Source of the DNA: Leptodontidium sp. MPI-SDFR-AT-0119
Taxonomy: Eukaryota; Ascomycota; Leotiomycetes; Helotiales; Leptodontidiaceae
Assembly (NCBI GenBank): GCA_020726505.1
Contig: JAHLEZ010000010.1
Span: forward strand, 2,108,001-2,172,000
Direction of reading: 5' to 3'
Length of the DNA: 64,000 nucleotides
Part shown: piece after piece, positions 12,347-24,893 of the stretch
Layout: every line of letters begins with the position of its first letter
Position numbering within the stretch: the first letter of the stretch is position 1
The notes under the pieces: generated by a model
The model's database searches: none
Told to the model about the DNA's origin: nothing
What the model saw: the letters and a program-made list of their open reading frames with translations, nothing else
Program-made: the position numbers and the translations under genes

Positions 12347-13812
12347 ATGGCAGCTCCCCAGACTTCAGGATATCTGCAATCGAACGATCCTACAAAGCCA
12401 CGCTCCGACGCCGCAGTGCCCTTCCGCGATATAATACCCTCCCCTGATCACCCTCGAATTGCCGGAATAGAGAATCACGATGCACTGAGTTGGTGCGAGT
12501 CGCGCAGGCAGATAGAAGCTCCTGCTTGGTTGATCAATAGACTGGAGAAGAAGAACTTGGAGCCATATGAGGGGTTTACAAGCGACGGGAAGGTAAGGGA
12601 GAGGTTATATGAATATGCGAAGGATGAGGGGGCCCCTACTGAGGAGGTCATTGAGAAGGTTAAGGAGTTGATGCAGGTATTAAGTGTGGAGGAGAAAAAG
12701 GCGGTACATTGTGGTGAAATTACAGACGATGACTTTAGATTGTGGTCAAACCCAGAGTTATACATGAATCCAGGTACGGGAGAACTATTCGCTTTCAGAG
12801 TAAAGTATTGACGAAGCTGTAGGTGGACTCCGACTCGACGAATGCTCTCCCCAAATCCAAACAGCAATCCACTCCGTCCTCAAAGCCTCCACATCTCCCC
12901 AAGGATACGAAAAGATACTCGGCTGTTGCCTCACAAACGACTTTCTAGGACACCTAGTCAACGGCAAGAAGATTCTCAACGAGCATTCCTACAACTTCCG
13001 CCTCTTCGGTACGCCTTCCCTGACCTCCCCGTGGGGTTACACATTTTTCGGACACCATCTATGTCTGAACGTTGTTTTCTTGGGCAAGAGAATGGTTATC
13101 GGGCCGACATTCATGGGTGCAGAGCCAGATAGAATTGATGAAGGTCCACATGCTGGATTGAGATTGTTCCGGGCAGAAGAGCTGGAGAGTTTGAAGTTGA
13201 TGCAAAGTCTTCCCAAGGAGCTACAAGACAAGGCTACTTTGAGCAAAGGTATGGATGGGAAGAGCTTGCCTGCTGATAGATGGAATCCATTTGATGAGAG
13301 GCATCTTGGTGGAGCGAGGCAGGACAATAGAGTCGTGCCATATGGTAAGTAGCGTTGTTCAATAGTGAGCTGTTAGCTGACATGTTTGGCAGAAGGATGT
13401 CCTGTCTCGGAATTTCCACCAGACAAGCAACAATCGATCATCAATCTCTTCAGAGCTTTTAACGAATACTACCCGGAATCTGTACTGCAGCAGCGACTGG
13501 CACTTTTCAGGAAGCATATGAATGAGACCTACTTTGCATGGATTGGCGAATTCGGCGACGAAGATCCCTATTATTACCGGATTCACAGCCCGGTTGCGTT
13601 CATGGAATTGGACTTTCATTGTGGAAGTGAGTTACTGCCTTCAGCTCAGTTGCAGCTCAGTTTGCACCACGCTCTCTGCGGCTCCGCGTCATTATGCAGG
13701 CTAACAGATAACAGTTTTCTTGACAAATACAACTCCGGCAAGGTGTCATATCCATACTGTTAACAGGCTGCCCAATAGAGGGGATTACGGGCGGGCGCTG
13801 ATTGCAGCTTAA
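12347..13812 (+). CDS. DUF3500 family protein
   Basis: Four exons (12347-12773, 12823-13344, 13393-13626, 13715-13812) keep phase throughout and give 426 residues. The central part carries conserved DUF3500 stretches: FFGHHLCLN, IGPTFMGAEP, IDEGPHAG and FDERHLGGARQDN, continuing RVVPYEG across intron 2. The end contains HIHTVNRLPNRGDYGRALIA. The function of the family is unknown; several members carry predicted secretion or lipid signals, but none is seen here. An in-frame GTG lies ten codons upstream; I took the ATG at 12347. Introns are 48-88 bp with normal GT-AG borders. The gene looks intact. Confidence 0.88.
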
Positions 13813-15005
13813 TTTGATAACAAATCGAAGTTCCAAATCTCACCTCGTTCAAATTGGCTAGTGGGGTACCCTTGTAACCACGGCTCTAGCTCCTTTGATT
13901 TCCCCACTTCCTAATCATGGTGGGAAGATGAAATGACTTCTTCTCGGATTTCCATCGGTTTCATCTGCCTGTTCTTTGAGAAGGTTGATATTGTAGCTCT
14001 CCACAATCTCCACGCAGGATCAACATCCTCATCCCCACATCCCCACTTCCACCAAAGCTCTGCTCAAGCATGCAGCCCCGATTTTCGAGACCGAGAGCGA
14101 GATCGGGACTGAAACAAAGACAGGAATGAAAGCTTCTTACTTCGTCCTTGCCTACCTGGTTCTGGATAAGCAATGCCGCCTCAGCACCCCGAGAATGGGG
14201 AGTCCGAAGCTTGATCCGTCCCGCTTCTGCAGTTCAAGTCATCATACAACTATCGCTGTCAGCTTTGCACCGATACCCCAGTTCTCTGTCGTTGCTTTTA
14301 GCTTGGTGTGGTTACACAAGACTCACTTTCTCGCTTTCGCTTTGTCTTGTGTGTTTATTTGTGGTCAGGGTGTGCCGTGCTTACTTCGTGGAGTTGCTAT
14401 TTCATCGCTTACTGTCCGCGCTTTCTTCAACATAAGCTCTCGGTACTCTACGAAGCTTCATGTAAGGCTAGAGGATCTCATAGTGAGAGAAGTTCAATAA
14501 TCTAGTAAGAATTTGGAGAGTCAAGGGCGCCATCTGCCTCAGCTTTCTCTAGCAGTGTTTGACTTCTTGAGAGTATTCGGTGAACTGGCTGCCAAGGAGA
14601 CGCAAACCATTCTCTTCAAAATCAAGACTTTTAGTATATCGTTTCCCTCCATCTCACCCCTGAGATCCAGCAATTTTCATCATCTCTTCGCATGTCATCT
14701 TTCGCTTCCTCGCTCCATCCCGTTTCCCCCAAAGCTTGGCAGATAAGGTTTGACACCTCGCACTCAACAGTCCACTCCCAGCACGAGACATAGTTTCTGA
14801 CATTTATGATCTCCACGGACGAACCTCTTCAGTTTCCCCACAGTAATGTTCTGTAGTACGGACATACACAAATTACAGAATCTACTTCTGTGGTATAATT
14901 TATGTAATATGGCACTCAATGGACCTGATCCGAATCTCACTGCCGGCATAGCACGACAGCGTTTGCATGTCCCAAGATAATCTCCGTTGAATTAGGTACT
15001 ACAAT
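13813..15005. other. Intergenic region, no supportable gene
   Basis: About 1.2 kb between the DUF3500 gene and the P450 remnant. A frame of 124 codons at 14126-14500 is hydrophobic but overlaps other frames and shows no domain. Confidence 0.5.
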
Positions 15006-16948
15006 ATGCAACTCCTATTCCTCGCGTATCACTTGGTTGTCGCATTTTTCATCTTTACTTTCCAGCACTTCATCCCCCGCAAATCCCAATTCCGACCAAT
15101 CCCCGGCCCAAAAGGTACTCTTCACCCCCTCCCCAATCTCTCCCTAGCATTACCTAACGCATCTAGGTCTCCCATGGCTTGGTCTAATCAACTAGCTCCC
15201 TCCCCTATGTCTTTGGTTCAAATTCAAAGTCTGGTCCAACGAATACGGGCCCTTCTACGCGCTTGAACTCCTCGGCAAACAACACATCTTCATCTGTTCA
15301 GAGAAAATCGCTTCCGAGCTACTCAATAAGCGCGGATCGATATACTCGGGTCGGCCAGCTGTACCAACCATTGTTGATTCGCAGACTAGGTTTGGGAGTG
15401 CGGAGTACATGCCTCTTTTGAGTAGGAATAGTACGAACGCGTTTCCTCGCCCTCTCGTCACACTCCTACTGTCCCTCCAAACTTGCTCTTCTTCAGAATA
15501 AGAGAGGTGTAGTAGAGTAGATGATAGTAAAAATAAAGAGTATAATAATACAAAGTACTAACCCGACCCACCCCAAGAATTCCATAACCGCCAAAAGGAA
15601 TTCAACCACATCGCCCTGACCGCCTCCCTCTCCTAGAACTACCACTCCTACCCCTCCATAGAAGCCAAGCGCTTCATCCACCACCTCCTCCACTCTTCCT
15701 CCAACAACTGGGTCTCCCACTGCGACGACATGACATCCCGCACCATCAGCCGCCTAACATGGGGCTAATACCTCTGCCCAGATGCATTTCGCCGTGGAAG
15801 AAGTGGGAGAAGAAAAGGCATGATAGACAGCAAGAATGGTTTAGGATGAGTTTGGAGGATGTGAAGACGAGGATTAGGGAGGGGAGGGCAGGTGAGATAT
15901 TTCCATTCCCCTATGGAATTTTACTGGATTTTAGTGTACTGTACAGTATTGTAGAGGATTAAACTGTGTTAACTCCGTGAAATTCAAGGCCCCTCATTCG
16001 CACGCACCTACCTCGAACCCTCTTCCCCCTCAACTGCACCATTCAATTTCAACGAAGTGGCTTCCACCCTGGGAATGCTCTCCGTAGCAGCAGTCTACAC
16101 CCTCAGCTCGCCCCTACAGACTTTCATCCGCACTGCTGTGCTGCATCCGCAATGGTATATAAGAGTACAGGATGAAGTTGATGAGGTGTGTGGGGAGGAA
16201 AGGACGCCTGAGGTGCAGGACACGCCACGCTTGCCGGTTCTGAGGGCGTTTATTAAGGAGTGTTTGAGGTGGAGACCGCCGATTCCCATTGGTGTGTCAC
16301 TCCTTTTGTTGAGAAATTAAACTATTTTCATTTTATTGCTAGATGTAGAATGTAGTGGGACTAGAGGGTAGATGAGGAAGAAAGAGAGGTGTTAATGTTT
16401 ACTCGCTTAAGCGTCTCGCATAAATTGGAGGAAGACGATGTTTATGACGGGTATTTCCTACCCGGGGGGACAGGCGTGCATCCCGTTGAATGGCAATTAC
16501 ACCCCATCTTTCAAAAGCCCCTCTCCTTATCGTGTTTCAATTTATTTTAGTTTTTTAGAAAAGCATATCAATCCACTAGCTCACCTAGGGCCTCCTCCCT
16601 CGACCCCGCCATCCATCCCTCCCGACTTACTCCGAACCCCTAACATCCTACCCATCCATCCTAAAGAATACCACTTTTGGCGGGGGCCGACGCGTCTGTC
16701 AAGGTGCAGCACTCACTGAACAAGGACTGATTACAGCTTGTGGAGGTCTGACTTGAACGTTCGATTTAAGATGTAAAGAAGGAGAGGAGGGTGAGATGGA
16801 GAGTGAGATGGCTCAGCCGAGGAGGAGGGAGGATAGTTTGGTTATTGTTAAACCGAGGGGGTTTGGGCTTGTTTGTCAAGTTAGAGGCGAGGGGGAGGAG
16901 AAAGTGAGAAGGAGGGAGGTGGTGGAGAGGTTGTATAGGGAGAGTTAG
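15006..16948 (+). pseudogene. Decayed cytochrome P450
   Basis: P450 landmarks appear in correct order but in different, interrupted frames. At 15006 there is a hydrophobic membrane anchor ending in the proline hinge FRPIPGPKG. A segment at about 15230-15425 includes GPFYALELLGKQHIF and SGRPAVPTIVD. A helical segment at about 15590-15770 follows. At about 16057-16290 lies ECLRWRPP, the ExxR motif of helix K. At about 16415-16480 lies FLPGGTGVHPVEW. At about 16680 lies the haem-binding loop FGGGRRVCQG with the proximal cysteine, then a P450-like C-terminus (SLVIVKP) ending at 16948. Stops interrupt conserved segments: TAG at 15634, TAA at 15766 and TGA at 16754. AT-rich or low-complexity sequence separates the blocks. 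A functional protein cannot be assembled with ordinary introns. It is most likely a dead monooxygenase gene. Confidence 0.85.
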
Positions 16949-17372
16949 GAGTGTGATATTTTGAGAGGCGTTGGAGCTGTGAATGTTGAATAAGCATTCG
17001 ATGTTGTTTAGGGAGAACGAAGAGAGAATCGCGGATATTGGATGTTTTTGGTACCTCGATAAGTTGTGGTTACACAACTACCTAGAATACATGAAGAGAT
17101 ACGACGCCGTCCAAGTTCTAGGTGCATCGCAAGTGTAGTATTACATGTGTCTTTATTTTATAGAACTGTTTCTTAGATTGAGATATATATTCTATCAAGA
17201 GAAGGCTATGTAGACAGCCAATCAACGCATGCAGCCTCACATGAAGTGAAACAAACCTAGACCTCGTGACAGTGAGTGAGGCTGAGACTGAGACTGCTGC
17301 GCTATCATGAAATTGCGGTCAACGTTTATCTTTCGTCCCTTCAATTGACATATACCCTCACTTCCTCTAGTC

Positions 17373-19334
17373 ATGGCACAACCTCCAGTCCAAATGGTAA
17401 ATATGCAGCCACGACCAACAGCTCCAAGCCAACCTCCTATTGTTGCTCCTACTCAGGGCCAGGCTGCGCAGCAACAGCCCCAGGGTCCGTAATGCTGCTT
17501 CTAATTTTCGACCTTGGTTTATTGACGTCTCCAGCTCCTAAAAATTCACTTCTTCAATGCATCCGGTTCTTTGCCTGTTGGGAGTGCAGGCCCATTGGAA
17601 CAATTATCGCGGCGACCGCATTCGCGACTGCGACGGTCTTCACTTACCAGGCTCTCAAGTTAGCAATTTGGACAGCTACGAAGGATTACATCGAACACTG
17701 CCAGTCTGTTGTTGTAAGCGACCCCCAGAACTTTATTTGCTATTGGGATCGTATTATTGATTCAAGTAAAGGGCTCGGGCCGAGCAACTACAAAATGCAT
17801 TCAAGCAGCTAGCCAAGAGATACGACCCCCACCATTCTACCGAGAGACTATATCTTCGAACAACACATTGTATCGTCGGACGCTAGGAGGATTCCTTTTA
17901 GGCGCCACAAAGAGTAGGACACATAAAGATGGCTACATATGGGGATATGCCGTGCTATTGCATGCCGGCAGCTGGCTGTTGCTTTCTAAGATCTGCCAAT
18001 TTAGCTGGAAAATGGCTATCAGCCTCCGAGCTCGACAGATGGACCTGGCGGATCCAAGACCTGTCTTCGAACAGGCAGACGTCGAGAACATCTCTATAAC
18101 CCCCGAACCTCCTTGGCGTGTGGCTCTCCAACGCCCAAACAGAGATGAGAATATCGATTCTGCGCGTCCAGCAGTTTCAACTGGAGCAACTATCAATACT
18201 GGCGACAACTCCGAAGGACTCGGGTTGCGCCATCGGGGAAAAAAGCCAGTGGATATCGCTCCCGGGTTGTTGGAGGGAAATCCCTCGTGTCACATGGCAA
18301 AGGACTTCATTTCTATATCAAAAGCTTTGGAAGCTCGAGGTGGGCTGGTGGGTGAACGGGATCATTTGCCCGCAGACCTTGAATTATCCAAATCTCCTGC
18401 ATTCACTGCGAAATTTTACAAACGAGAGCGGGAAATATCCGAAAGGAAATTCTGGCTCAGAAGGACAATACAACGTCCAGATGTAGAAGGTATCCGATCA
18501 CTCCGCAATCTTTACGGCCTAGAGATATCGGCATGCACTGGAAATGCGAGGAGGGTATCTGTACTTCATTTGATGATGAGTAATTCACTCCGGGAATATT
18601 TCAACTCCTTTCATTGGGATGACCCATTTTGTCGGCAACAAATGGAGGATTTATTCGAACACCACGACGAAGAAGGCTTCGTCACTTGCTACGACGAGAA
18701 GAAAAGCTGGCGTAAAAACATTCACGGTTTCGTCCGAGGGGCACTTCTGATGCTCGGTCAAACGACATTCGACTCTAGGACGGGTGTGCTTAATGCACGG
18801 TTAGCATTCGGCGAACGCAACGACTATGTTTCGTTCCCGGCGGATTGGTGTCCCTGGGCAGAAATTATGAATGATGCGCAACACCCTATAGCCATGGCTA
18901 TAATCACAGATACCTGCTTGTCGGCAGCCACGGATATTCCATCCGGGAGAACTTGCAACCATGGCAAGATCTCTGTAGAACAGGTACCAGTCTTAGAGAC
19001 CCGAACCACGATCAGAAATTCGGCAGCGGAGAAATGGACATTCCCTCACACAAATAAGAACCCGAACAAGAATTGGAGGCCAAATTGGAGGCTGCACCTA
19101 CCAGATCTCGTTGGGTCAAGGGTTCTGGAGAATTTGAATGTAGTGCCCGGTGTTCGTGGAAGCCGGTATTGTACGGCGGAATGGGGCGACGCCCCAAGAT
19201 TCGACCCGAATCTGAAGAAACACCCAAAATGTTATGAATTTCGTGAAGAATTGGTTCGAAATGAAGAGTTGGGAGGATGTATCACTTATATTGTCCCTTC
19301 ACGTGAAAGAGAAAAGAGACAAAAACGAGAATGA
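17373..19334 (+). CDS. Hypothetical protein with one N-terminal membrane segment
   Basis: Three exons (17373-17484, 17535-17713, 17772-19334) keep phase and give about 617 residues. The first exon is Gln/Pro-rich (PPVQMVNMQPRP, QQQPQ). A single hydrophobic segment follows (PIGTIIAATAFATATVF, about residues 55-75), then ALKLAIWTATKDYIEHCQS and a PPPFYRE stretch. I recall this layout from uncharacterised ascomycete proteins. The large remainder is soluble, rich in charged residues and Trp, with no catalytic motif I can name. A second hydrophobic patch (GYAVLLHAGSWLLL) lies near residue 155. The intron 1 donor is weak (GTCCGT), so the joint of exons 1 and 2 is less certain. I cannot assign a function. 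Confidence 0.65.
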
Positions 19335-20178
19335 GCAATTGGACAGTGGGGAAAGAAGTAAAATCCTGGAGGAATTTGTTATGATCCGGGGGTTAGAGCC
19401 AAGAAAGTGTGGACAGTGGTGGAACGGGTTTTAACTACCAGAGACAGAATATTCGGAGGTATTGTTACGTTCAAACATAATGAAACCAGTCACTGACCTT
19501 ATCCACAGAATTATGCCTCTTTCCGATCTCAGGTCTCTTGCCAACAGCGAAGCCCTATTCTACTCCACGTCATCCATCGAGGGCTCAAGCAAAAGCTTTC
19601 TTCCTGTTGTGGGGGTGTATTTAAATATTTCTCGATTTTAGAACGATTTTAGAACATCGAGTCGTACCGACTGAATTTTGTTCTGTCCGTAGTGAGACCA
19701 GGCCCGGCGCAAAGGGGGTTATTAAGCGAAGAAAATACTGCCGGGAAACGGGCACTTGGCTGATGGACACACAGAAGCGCATATCAACATCAATCTCCGA
19801 ACGCTAACCCCATTCATGTCCTCATTGATATCGAGAATAAATAATATGAGTGTCTCCATAGCATTTTCAGTCCCGAGCAGTCAAAGGTTCCAGGTTGTCA
19901 TTGTATGTCACGTGCCACCCTCCTCATCATAAAGTGGGTATATTGCACCATCGTCTTGGAAGCATCAACACCACATATCATTGGCGTAAGCACACGGTTT
20001 GCATTTCTTATCTGCGATATCAAAGACTACGATGTCGCAATATCGCGTACCCCAACACATGAATCCATATATACCCCCTCAACCCCGCTCGGCTCTGGAT
20101 TGATTGCCCTCATCAACACTTCTCAATTGCCCAGCCATAAACCCCCTTTTCAACTCAATACAAGAACAATTTCCCAAT
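19335..20178. other. Intergenic region with promoter of the dioxygenase gene
   Basis: About 840 bp with no supportable ORF. A TATA-like run (catatatacc, about 20,067-20,076) lies about 110 bp upstream of the next ATG and may be its core promoter. Confidence 0.4.
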
Positions 20179-21807
20179 ATGCCATCAGCTGATCCTCTTC
20201 CCGCCTCAGAATCACCCACCATCATTGGTGGGCACGAGAAAGCCCGTCGCCAATCCACTAAGCCCCTCGTCTACTCGGGCTCCTTAGACTCATTCGAACA
20301 TAATGACTCGACTCCCACAATCGGACGAGAGATTCCCGGTCTACAGATTGAGAAGATTCTCACTTCGCCTGAATCTGACTCGTTAATTAGGGACCTCGCT
20401 ATTACTGGTACGTTTTATCTATTCAAGTGAACTTACCTCCTCGGCACGTGAATGGGACAAGTTGTTGACTTAGGTATTTTACTACAGTTTCCGAGCGCGG
20501 AGTTGTCTTCCTTAGAAACCAAGATGTATCTGTTAAATCTCTCATCGAACTAGGACAGCGCCTCTCAACTCTAACCGGGAGTGTACGTCCCCCCACACTT
20601 CCCACCCTTCCACCAAACCTCAACCTCATAACTAACAACCCCTCAGCCCGCCTCGTCAGGCCTTCACATCCACCCCATCACAGAAGCAGGCAGCGAGCTC
20701 GGCGACCAAATCTCCGTAATCAGCAGCGTGAAGCAAAAGAAAGGCGCTCAACCAACCATTGACCCACTGACGGAACCAAGTAAGTTCTCCAGCAATGGGT
20801 GGCACGCCGACATAACATTCGAGCCTGTGCCGTCTGATTATGCGATCTTGAAGATACATACATTGCCTCCTACTGGGGGAGATACTGTGAGTGTTTTTTC
20901 TTTCTTTTTTATTTACTTTCCTCCTCATCTAATTTCCCGCGCCACCCTCTCTTAGCCGAGAATTCTGGCAGTTGTCCGTGAGTGAGGGAAGGAGAGTGGG
21001 AGAGAGCGAAGAGTTGTTTGTTAAGGGGGAGAAAGAAAGAGAATATCTAAATTGACTATTATTCAACAGCTCTGGGCATCAGGCTACGAGATCTATAACC
21101 GTCTCTCCCCGGCCACAGCCAAATACCTAGAAGGACTAACCGCCATCCACGATGGCAATTTCTTCAACGGGATCGCAGAGCGATTAGGCCACCCTCTACG
21201 TACCGACGCTCGAGGATCGGAACTGAATCAGGGGAAGAATCTGCAGGCCGTGCATCCGGTTATCAGGACGAATCGTAAGTTTTCCCTTTCGCTTGTCGGA
21301 GGACGAGAAGGTCTTTAATTTTGAGGCGATAAGAGAAAGCGTGAGAACGAGCTCTGAGAAACTATGCTGATACGCTTGGATATTGCAGCTGTCACCGGCT
21401 GGAAGAGCGTTTTCGTCAACAAAGCATTCACGAAACGAATCGTAGAACTTACAAAAGATGAATCTGATGTTATCCTCGGGTATTTATTCAACGTGCGTCT
21501 TTGTACCCTCACTCCCCCCTTTCTCTTCCCTTTTCGCCTACATACTAACCACTCCATGCAGCTCGTCTCTCTCAACCACGACAACCAAGTTCGCTTCAAG
21601 TGGGGTAAGAACGACGTCGCTATCTGGGATAATAGATCGAATTGGCATACTGCTACATATGACCATAATGAGGTCCGGATTGGGGATCGGGTCGTTTCGC
21701 TTGGTGAGGCGCCGTATCTTGATACGGAGAGTGTGGGGAGGAGGGAGAAGGTAGATGAGAAGGTGAAGGAATTGTCGGTGAGGGAGAAGGGCGAGGCTGC
21801 TGCGTGA
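20179..21807 (+). CDS. TauD/TfdA-family 2-oxoglutarate/Fe(II) dioxygenase
   Basis: Six exons (20179-20407, 20488-20582, 20647-20886, 21070-21274, 21389-21492, 21562-21807) stay in phase and give 372 residues. The iron-binding facial triad is visible: His161 and Asp163 in NGWHADITFE, and the distal His320 in NRSNWHTATYD. Arg330 in NEVRIGDR is placed to hold 2-oxoglutarate. The core reads ERGVVFLRNQD early and GGDTLWASGYE in the middle, both typical of the family. Fungal members take sulfonates such as taurine, or chlorophenoxy-type and other organic acids, and release sulfite or a decarboxylated product. The substrate is not readable here. Intron 3 (183 bp) is long for this window. The C-terminus is highly charged (Glu/Lys). 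The gene looks intact. Confidence 0.92.
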
Positions 21808-22101
21808 GATTGAGATTGAAAGTGATATGTGTGAAGTGAGTTAGGAACGAGGCAGTTAGCCAAAGAAATATAGCATCATCACTAAAAGTCAACAATAAAA
21901 TTTAGAAAAAGCCTTTCGCAAAAACATACAACGTAACTGAACACATCGAAGAAAAGTTCCCGAATTCAAACAGATCATCATCCATATGATAAAAACGAAT
22001 ACAATGCCAAGCCCCAATTAACCATTCACGCGGACTCCATCCTCCCTGACCACACTTGTTCCCCTTCTGCCCTCTTTCTTCATCGTAATCTCATTGACAC
22101 C

Positions 22102-22757
22102 TTACAATTTCCCATCTTCCTCCAACTTCTTAACAACAGATTTGAATTCCTCAACTATTCTCGTCAGCATCACTCCTTCCTTGTCCTCCCCCCTCACCTC
22201 CACTTTCCATCCTATCCCTTCCCTGCCATAACAAAACCCGACCCCCAAAAAACCTCCCCACCCCAACACAAAAGCTCAACTCACCATTAAGTTCCCGACT
22301 CCCAATATCAACCCCCAAACTCTCCGCCGCCTGCTCAATATCCTTCTCATCCACACTCTTGCCACACAACCTCTCCAGCGCCTCGGACGTCTCGGCCAGG
22401 GATAAGCCGTCGTCGTTATCGCCGTCGCCTTGGGAGAAGGCTGATTCGATTTCTGCTTCGGAGGGCTAGATTGAAGGGTTGGTGGTGAGTTATTGAGTTA
22501 TTTTGTGATTGAGTATGGATTGTGCTGGAGATGAAGGATGAGATGGAGGAGAAGTTGAGAATTTCAGAAGCACAAGTACCGATAAGGGTACTCCTCTTTG
22601 GGTTTGGGTTTGGAGTAGGAGTACGAGTAGGTGGGTATTCGATGATGATAGATTAGATTCGATGATAACCGATCAGATTAAATCAGATCACATCACCCCA
22701 CTCCACCAGGACCTTCGCATCGGATGTAGAGAAAGAGAGAGCTATGTAGCTTACCAT
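22102..22757 (-). CDS. Small EF-hand-like calcium-binding protein
   Basis: Three exons (22757-22755, 22465-22285, 22154-22102) give 78 residues. The first exon is the start codon alone: ATG is followed at once by the donor GTAAGC, and a 289-bp intron leads to PSEAEIESAFSQ. A canonical 12-residue EF-hand loop follows, DGDNDDGLSLAE, with acidic residues at positions 1, 3, 5 and 12 and Gly at 7. A second helix-loop-helix (CGKSVDEKDIEQAAESLG to ELNVEEFKSVVKKLEEDG) has a degenerate loop. It is probably a small calcium-binding or protein-interaction module. I know no specific name for it. The frame, EF-hand spacing and splice sites agree, though such short genes are often missed by predictors. Confidence 0.72.
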
Positions 22758-23384
22758 TGTGAACAACTTAAAGATCTCTTAAGTAGAGTTATTACGAAAT
22801 CTGTAAGGCACCTAGGTATGTGATATAGATGAGGCTATCTTTTACTTTCAGCTTTCAACATCATTCGAGATCAGTTCATCCAAAAAAAAGAGGGGTAAAA
22901 GCAGAGGATAAATATCCCACTCCAACCCATCCCCCAACGAATCACGCAACACCCCCCTTCTTAAAGGTTGCAACCCCCCTCCCCCATCCAATAGCCAACC
23001 TTACCGTGTTCGAAGCGAAGCTGCAGGGTGCAGACGACTGACGTGATGAGTGCTTTCTTTTGTTCTACCTTCCCTAGGTATTTCATTATCCCACGCATAC
23101 ATACCACATGTGAATATGTGCCAATATCTGCTGTGCAACGGGAGGTTATTTGCTTATTGGTATTTTTTCATTAGTTATTTATATACATGATGATTCATCC
23201 CTTTCATTGGGTGGGATAGTGTGGGCTGGGAGTCGGGCGCTCATGTACGGAGTCCAGAGCCGAGACTTGGCTGTACTTGGATTGTACTCGTACTTGCAGA
23301 GCTTCATCCTTTCATACCCACCCTCCCCACCTTGAATCATCACTCCTCCCGTCAAGCGTTCAATAGTGGTCATACAACTCTTCT
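22758..23384. other. Intergenic region
   Basis: A 627-bp spacer between the start of the EF-hand gene and the end of the transporter gene. It contains pyrimidine/purine-biased stretches (CCCCC runs near 22,920-22,990) and no supportable ORF. Confidence 0.4.
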
Positions 23385-24893
23385 TCATAGTGGTGCACAA
23401 GTAAACGCACCACGGACCGTTCCTTCGGTGTACTGACGTTTCTGTATCCTAATTAGCACATCTGATCTTAACCCAACGAGCCGCGAGAAGAACCAGGAAG
23501 ACTTACAATATCAACAACAGTCGAATACGTCCCGGCAACTAAAACCACCATACCAATCAAAAATACAATAGCGTTAACAAAACTCAAAAACAAGTTCTTC
23601 TTCTCATACCACTTCCCCTCCTTGATAAGCTGGAACCAGAAGATAGCCGGGAAGTAAAACGTGAATCCTGAGATGAAAAGCGCGGACATTATACCCAAGA
23701 GATCGCCAAAGAAGGGAATAGCTTCCGCGATGACCCAGGCGACGATGGTGATGACGGCGATGAGAGCAAGCCATGTCGTCCAGCCTTTCTTGGTGTTGAT
23801 GAAGCGCACGACAGAGTTCTTGTAGATGCGTCCGTGGATGTAGCGTGCTACGACGGTGCCGTTTATGGAGCCGGAGATGAAGATCACAGGGAGGGCGACG
23901 CCGAATGCGATTTTGGCCATGAGGTTTCCGGCGGAGAGGAGGGCGGGTGAAGACACGTCTTGGCCGACGAAAGCGTAGATCAAGGAGCCGGTTAGGGTAT
24001 AGATGAAGATCTCGATGAGGCCGAGGGACCAGATGGATTTGACGTAGTCTTTTGGTGTGTGCATTTCGTCCATGAAGGAGAATTGACAGACGGCGAAAGA
24101 GTCTAGAAAGATGTGAGTTGGGGCCGGCTAATGTGGATTTGAAAAACAGGGATAAGGTTGACTTACAAGCGAAGACAATATTCGTGATGGCGATGAAAGC
24201 ATCAACGAAAGAGATATCATCCTTCGGCCACGCAGACCAATCAACGACATGAGTTGACTTTCCATAGGTGATCCCCGTAGCGATAACAGTAATTCCAATC
24301 GCCGCCATGATCGACACGAAATCGATATATCCCAAAATAGCCACATCAGCAAACGACGGCGGGATCGCAAGGAACAACAAGATCACAGCCGAGACAACAC
24401 CAAACACCAACGAGCAAGTCCCATTTTCCGTCAAGTTCCCAAACGCAATCGCACCAGTCAGACAATGCGAGCCGACGAGGAACGTCAACTCCAACGCAAA
24501 CATCGCACCGATCAACTCATACCCAAATCGGCCCCAGATGAGTCGCCCGGCATCAGCGTAATGCGCCACTTCGGGGAACTTGAGCTTGACCTGCCCGACG
24601 ACATAACTCGTATAGATGGCGACGAGACCGAGTCCGACGGTCGTGATGACTCCAGCTACCATTCCTAGCGTAGCGAAGGCGGACGGGATGGAGAGAGCCC
24701 CTAGGGCGATAGCTTCGACGAGGAGGACGACGGTGAGCCGTTTCCAGCCCAGGCGGCTGAAATGTGCAGTCCCCTGTGCTTCGAGGGTCTCGACATCGCC
24801 GACGAATAGGCCGTCACCGGAGAGATTGCCACCTTTCTTGTTGGTGGAGGATTTCTCCGAGTGGGATTCGGATTCGGGGTGGATGGTTGACAT
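23385..24893 (-). CDS. Amino-acid transporter of the AAAP family (mtr-like)
   Basis: Three exons (24893-24167, 24102-23507, 23441-23385) give 459 residues. A hydrophilic N-tail of about 60 residues is followed by roughly eleven hydrophobic segments. The first transport helix contains the family pattern LLVEAIALGALSIPSAFATLG. Other diagnostic parts are EVAHYADAGRLIWGRFGYEL and YSFAVCQFSFMDEM, rebuilt across intron 1. The last exon encodes the typical tail KRQYTEGTVRGAFTCAPL. Relatives such as Neurospora mtr import neutral and aromatic amino acids at the plasma membrane by proton symport. Substrate choice is an inference from the family. The gene looks intact. Its upstream region is free of ORFs and contains a short GATGA repeat near 25,025. 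Confidence 0.93.
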
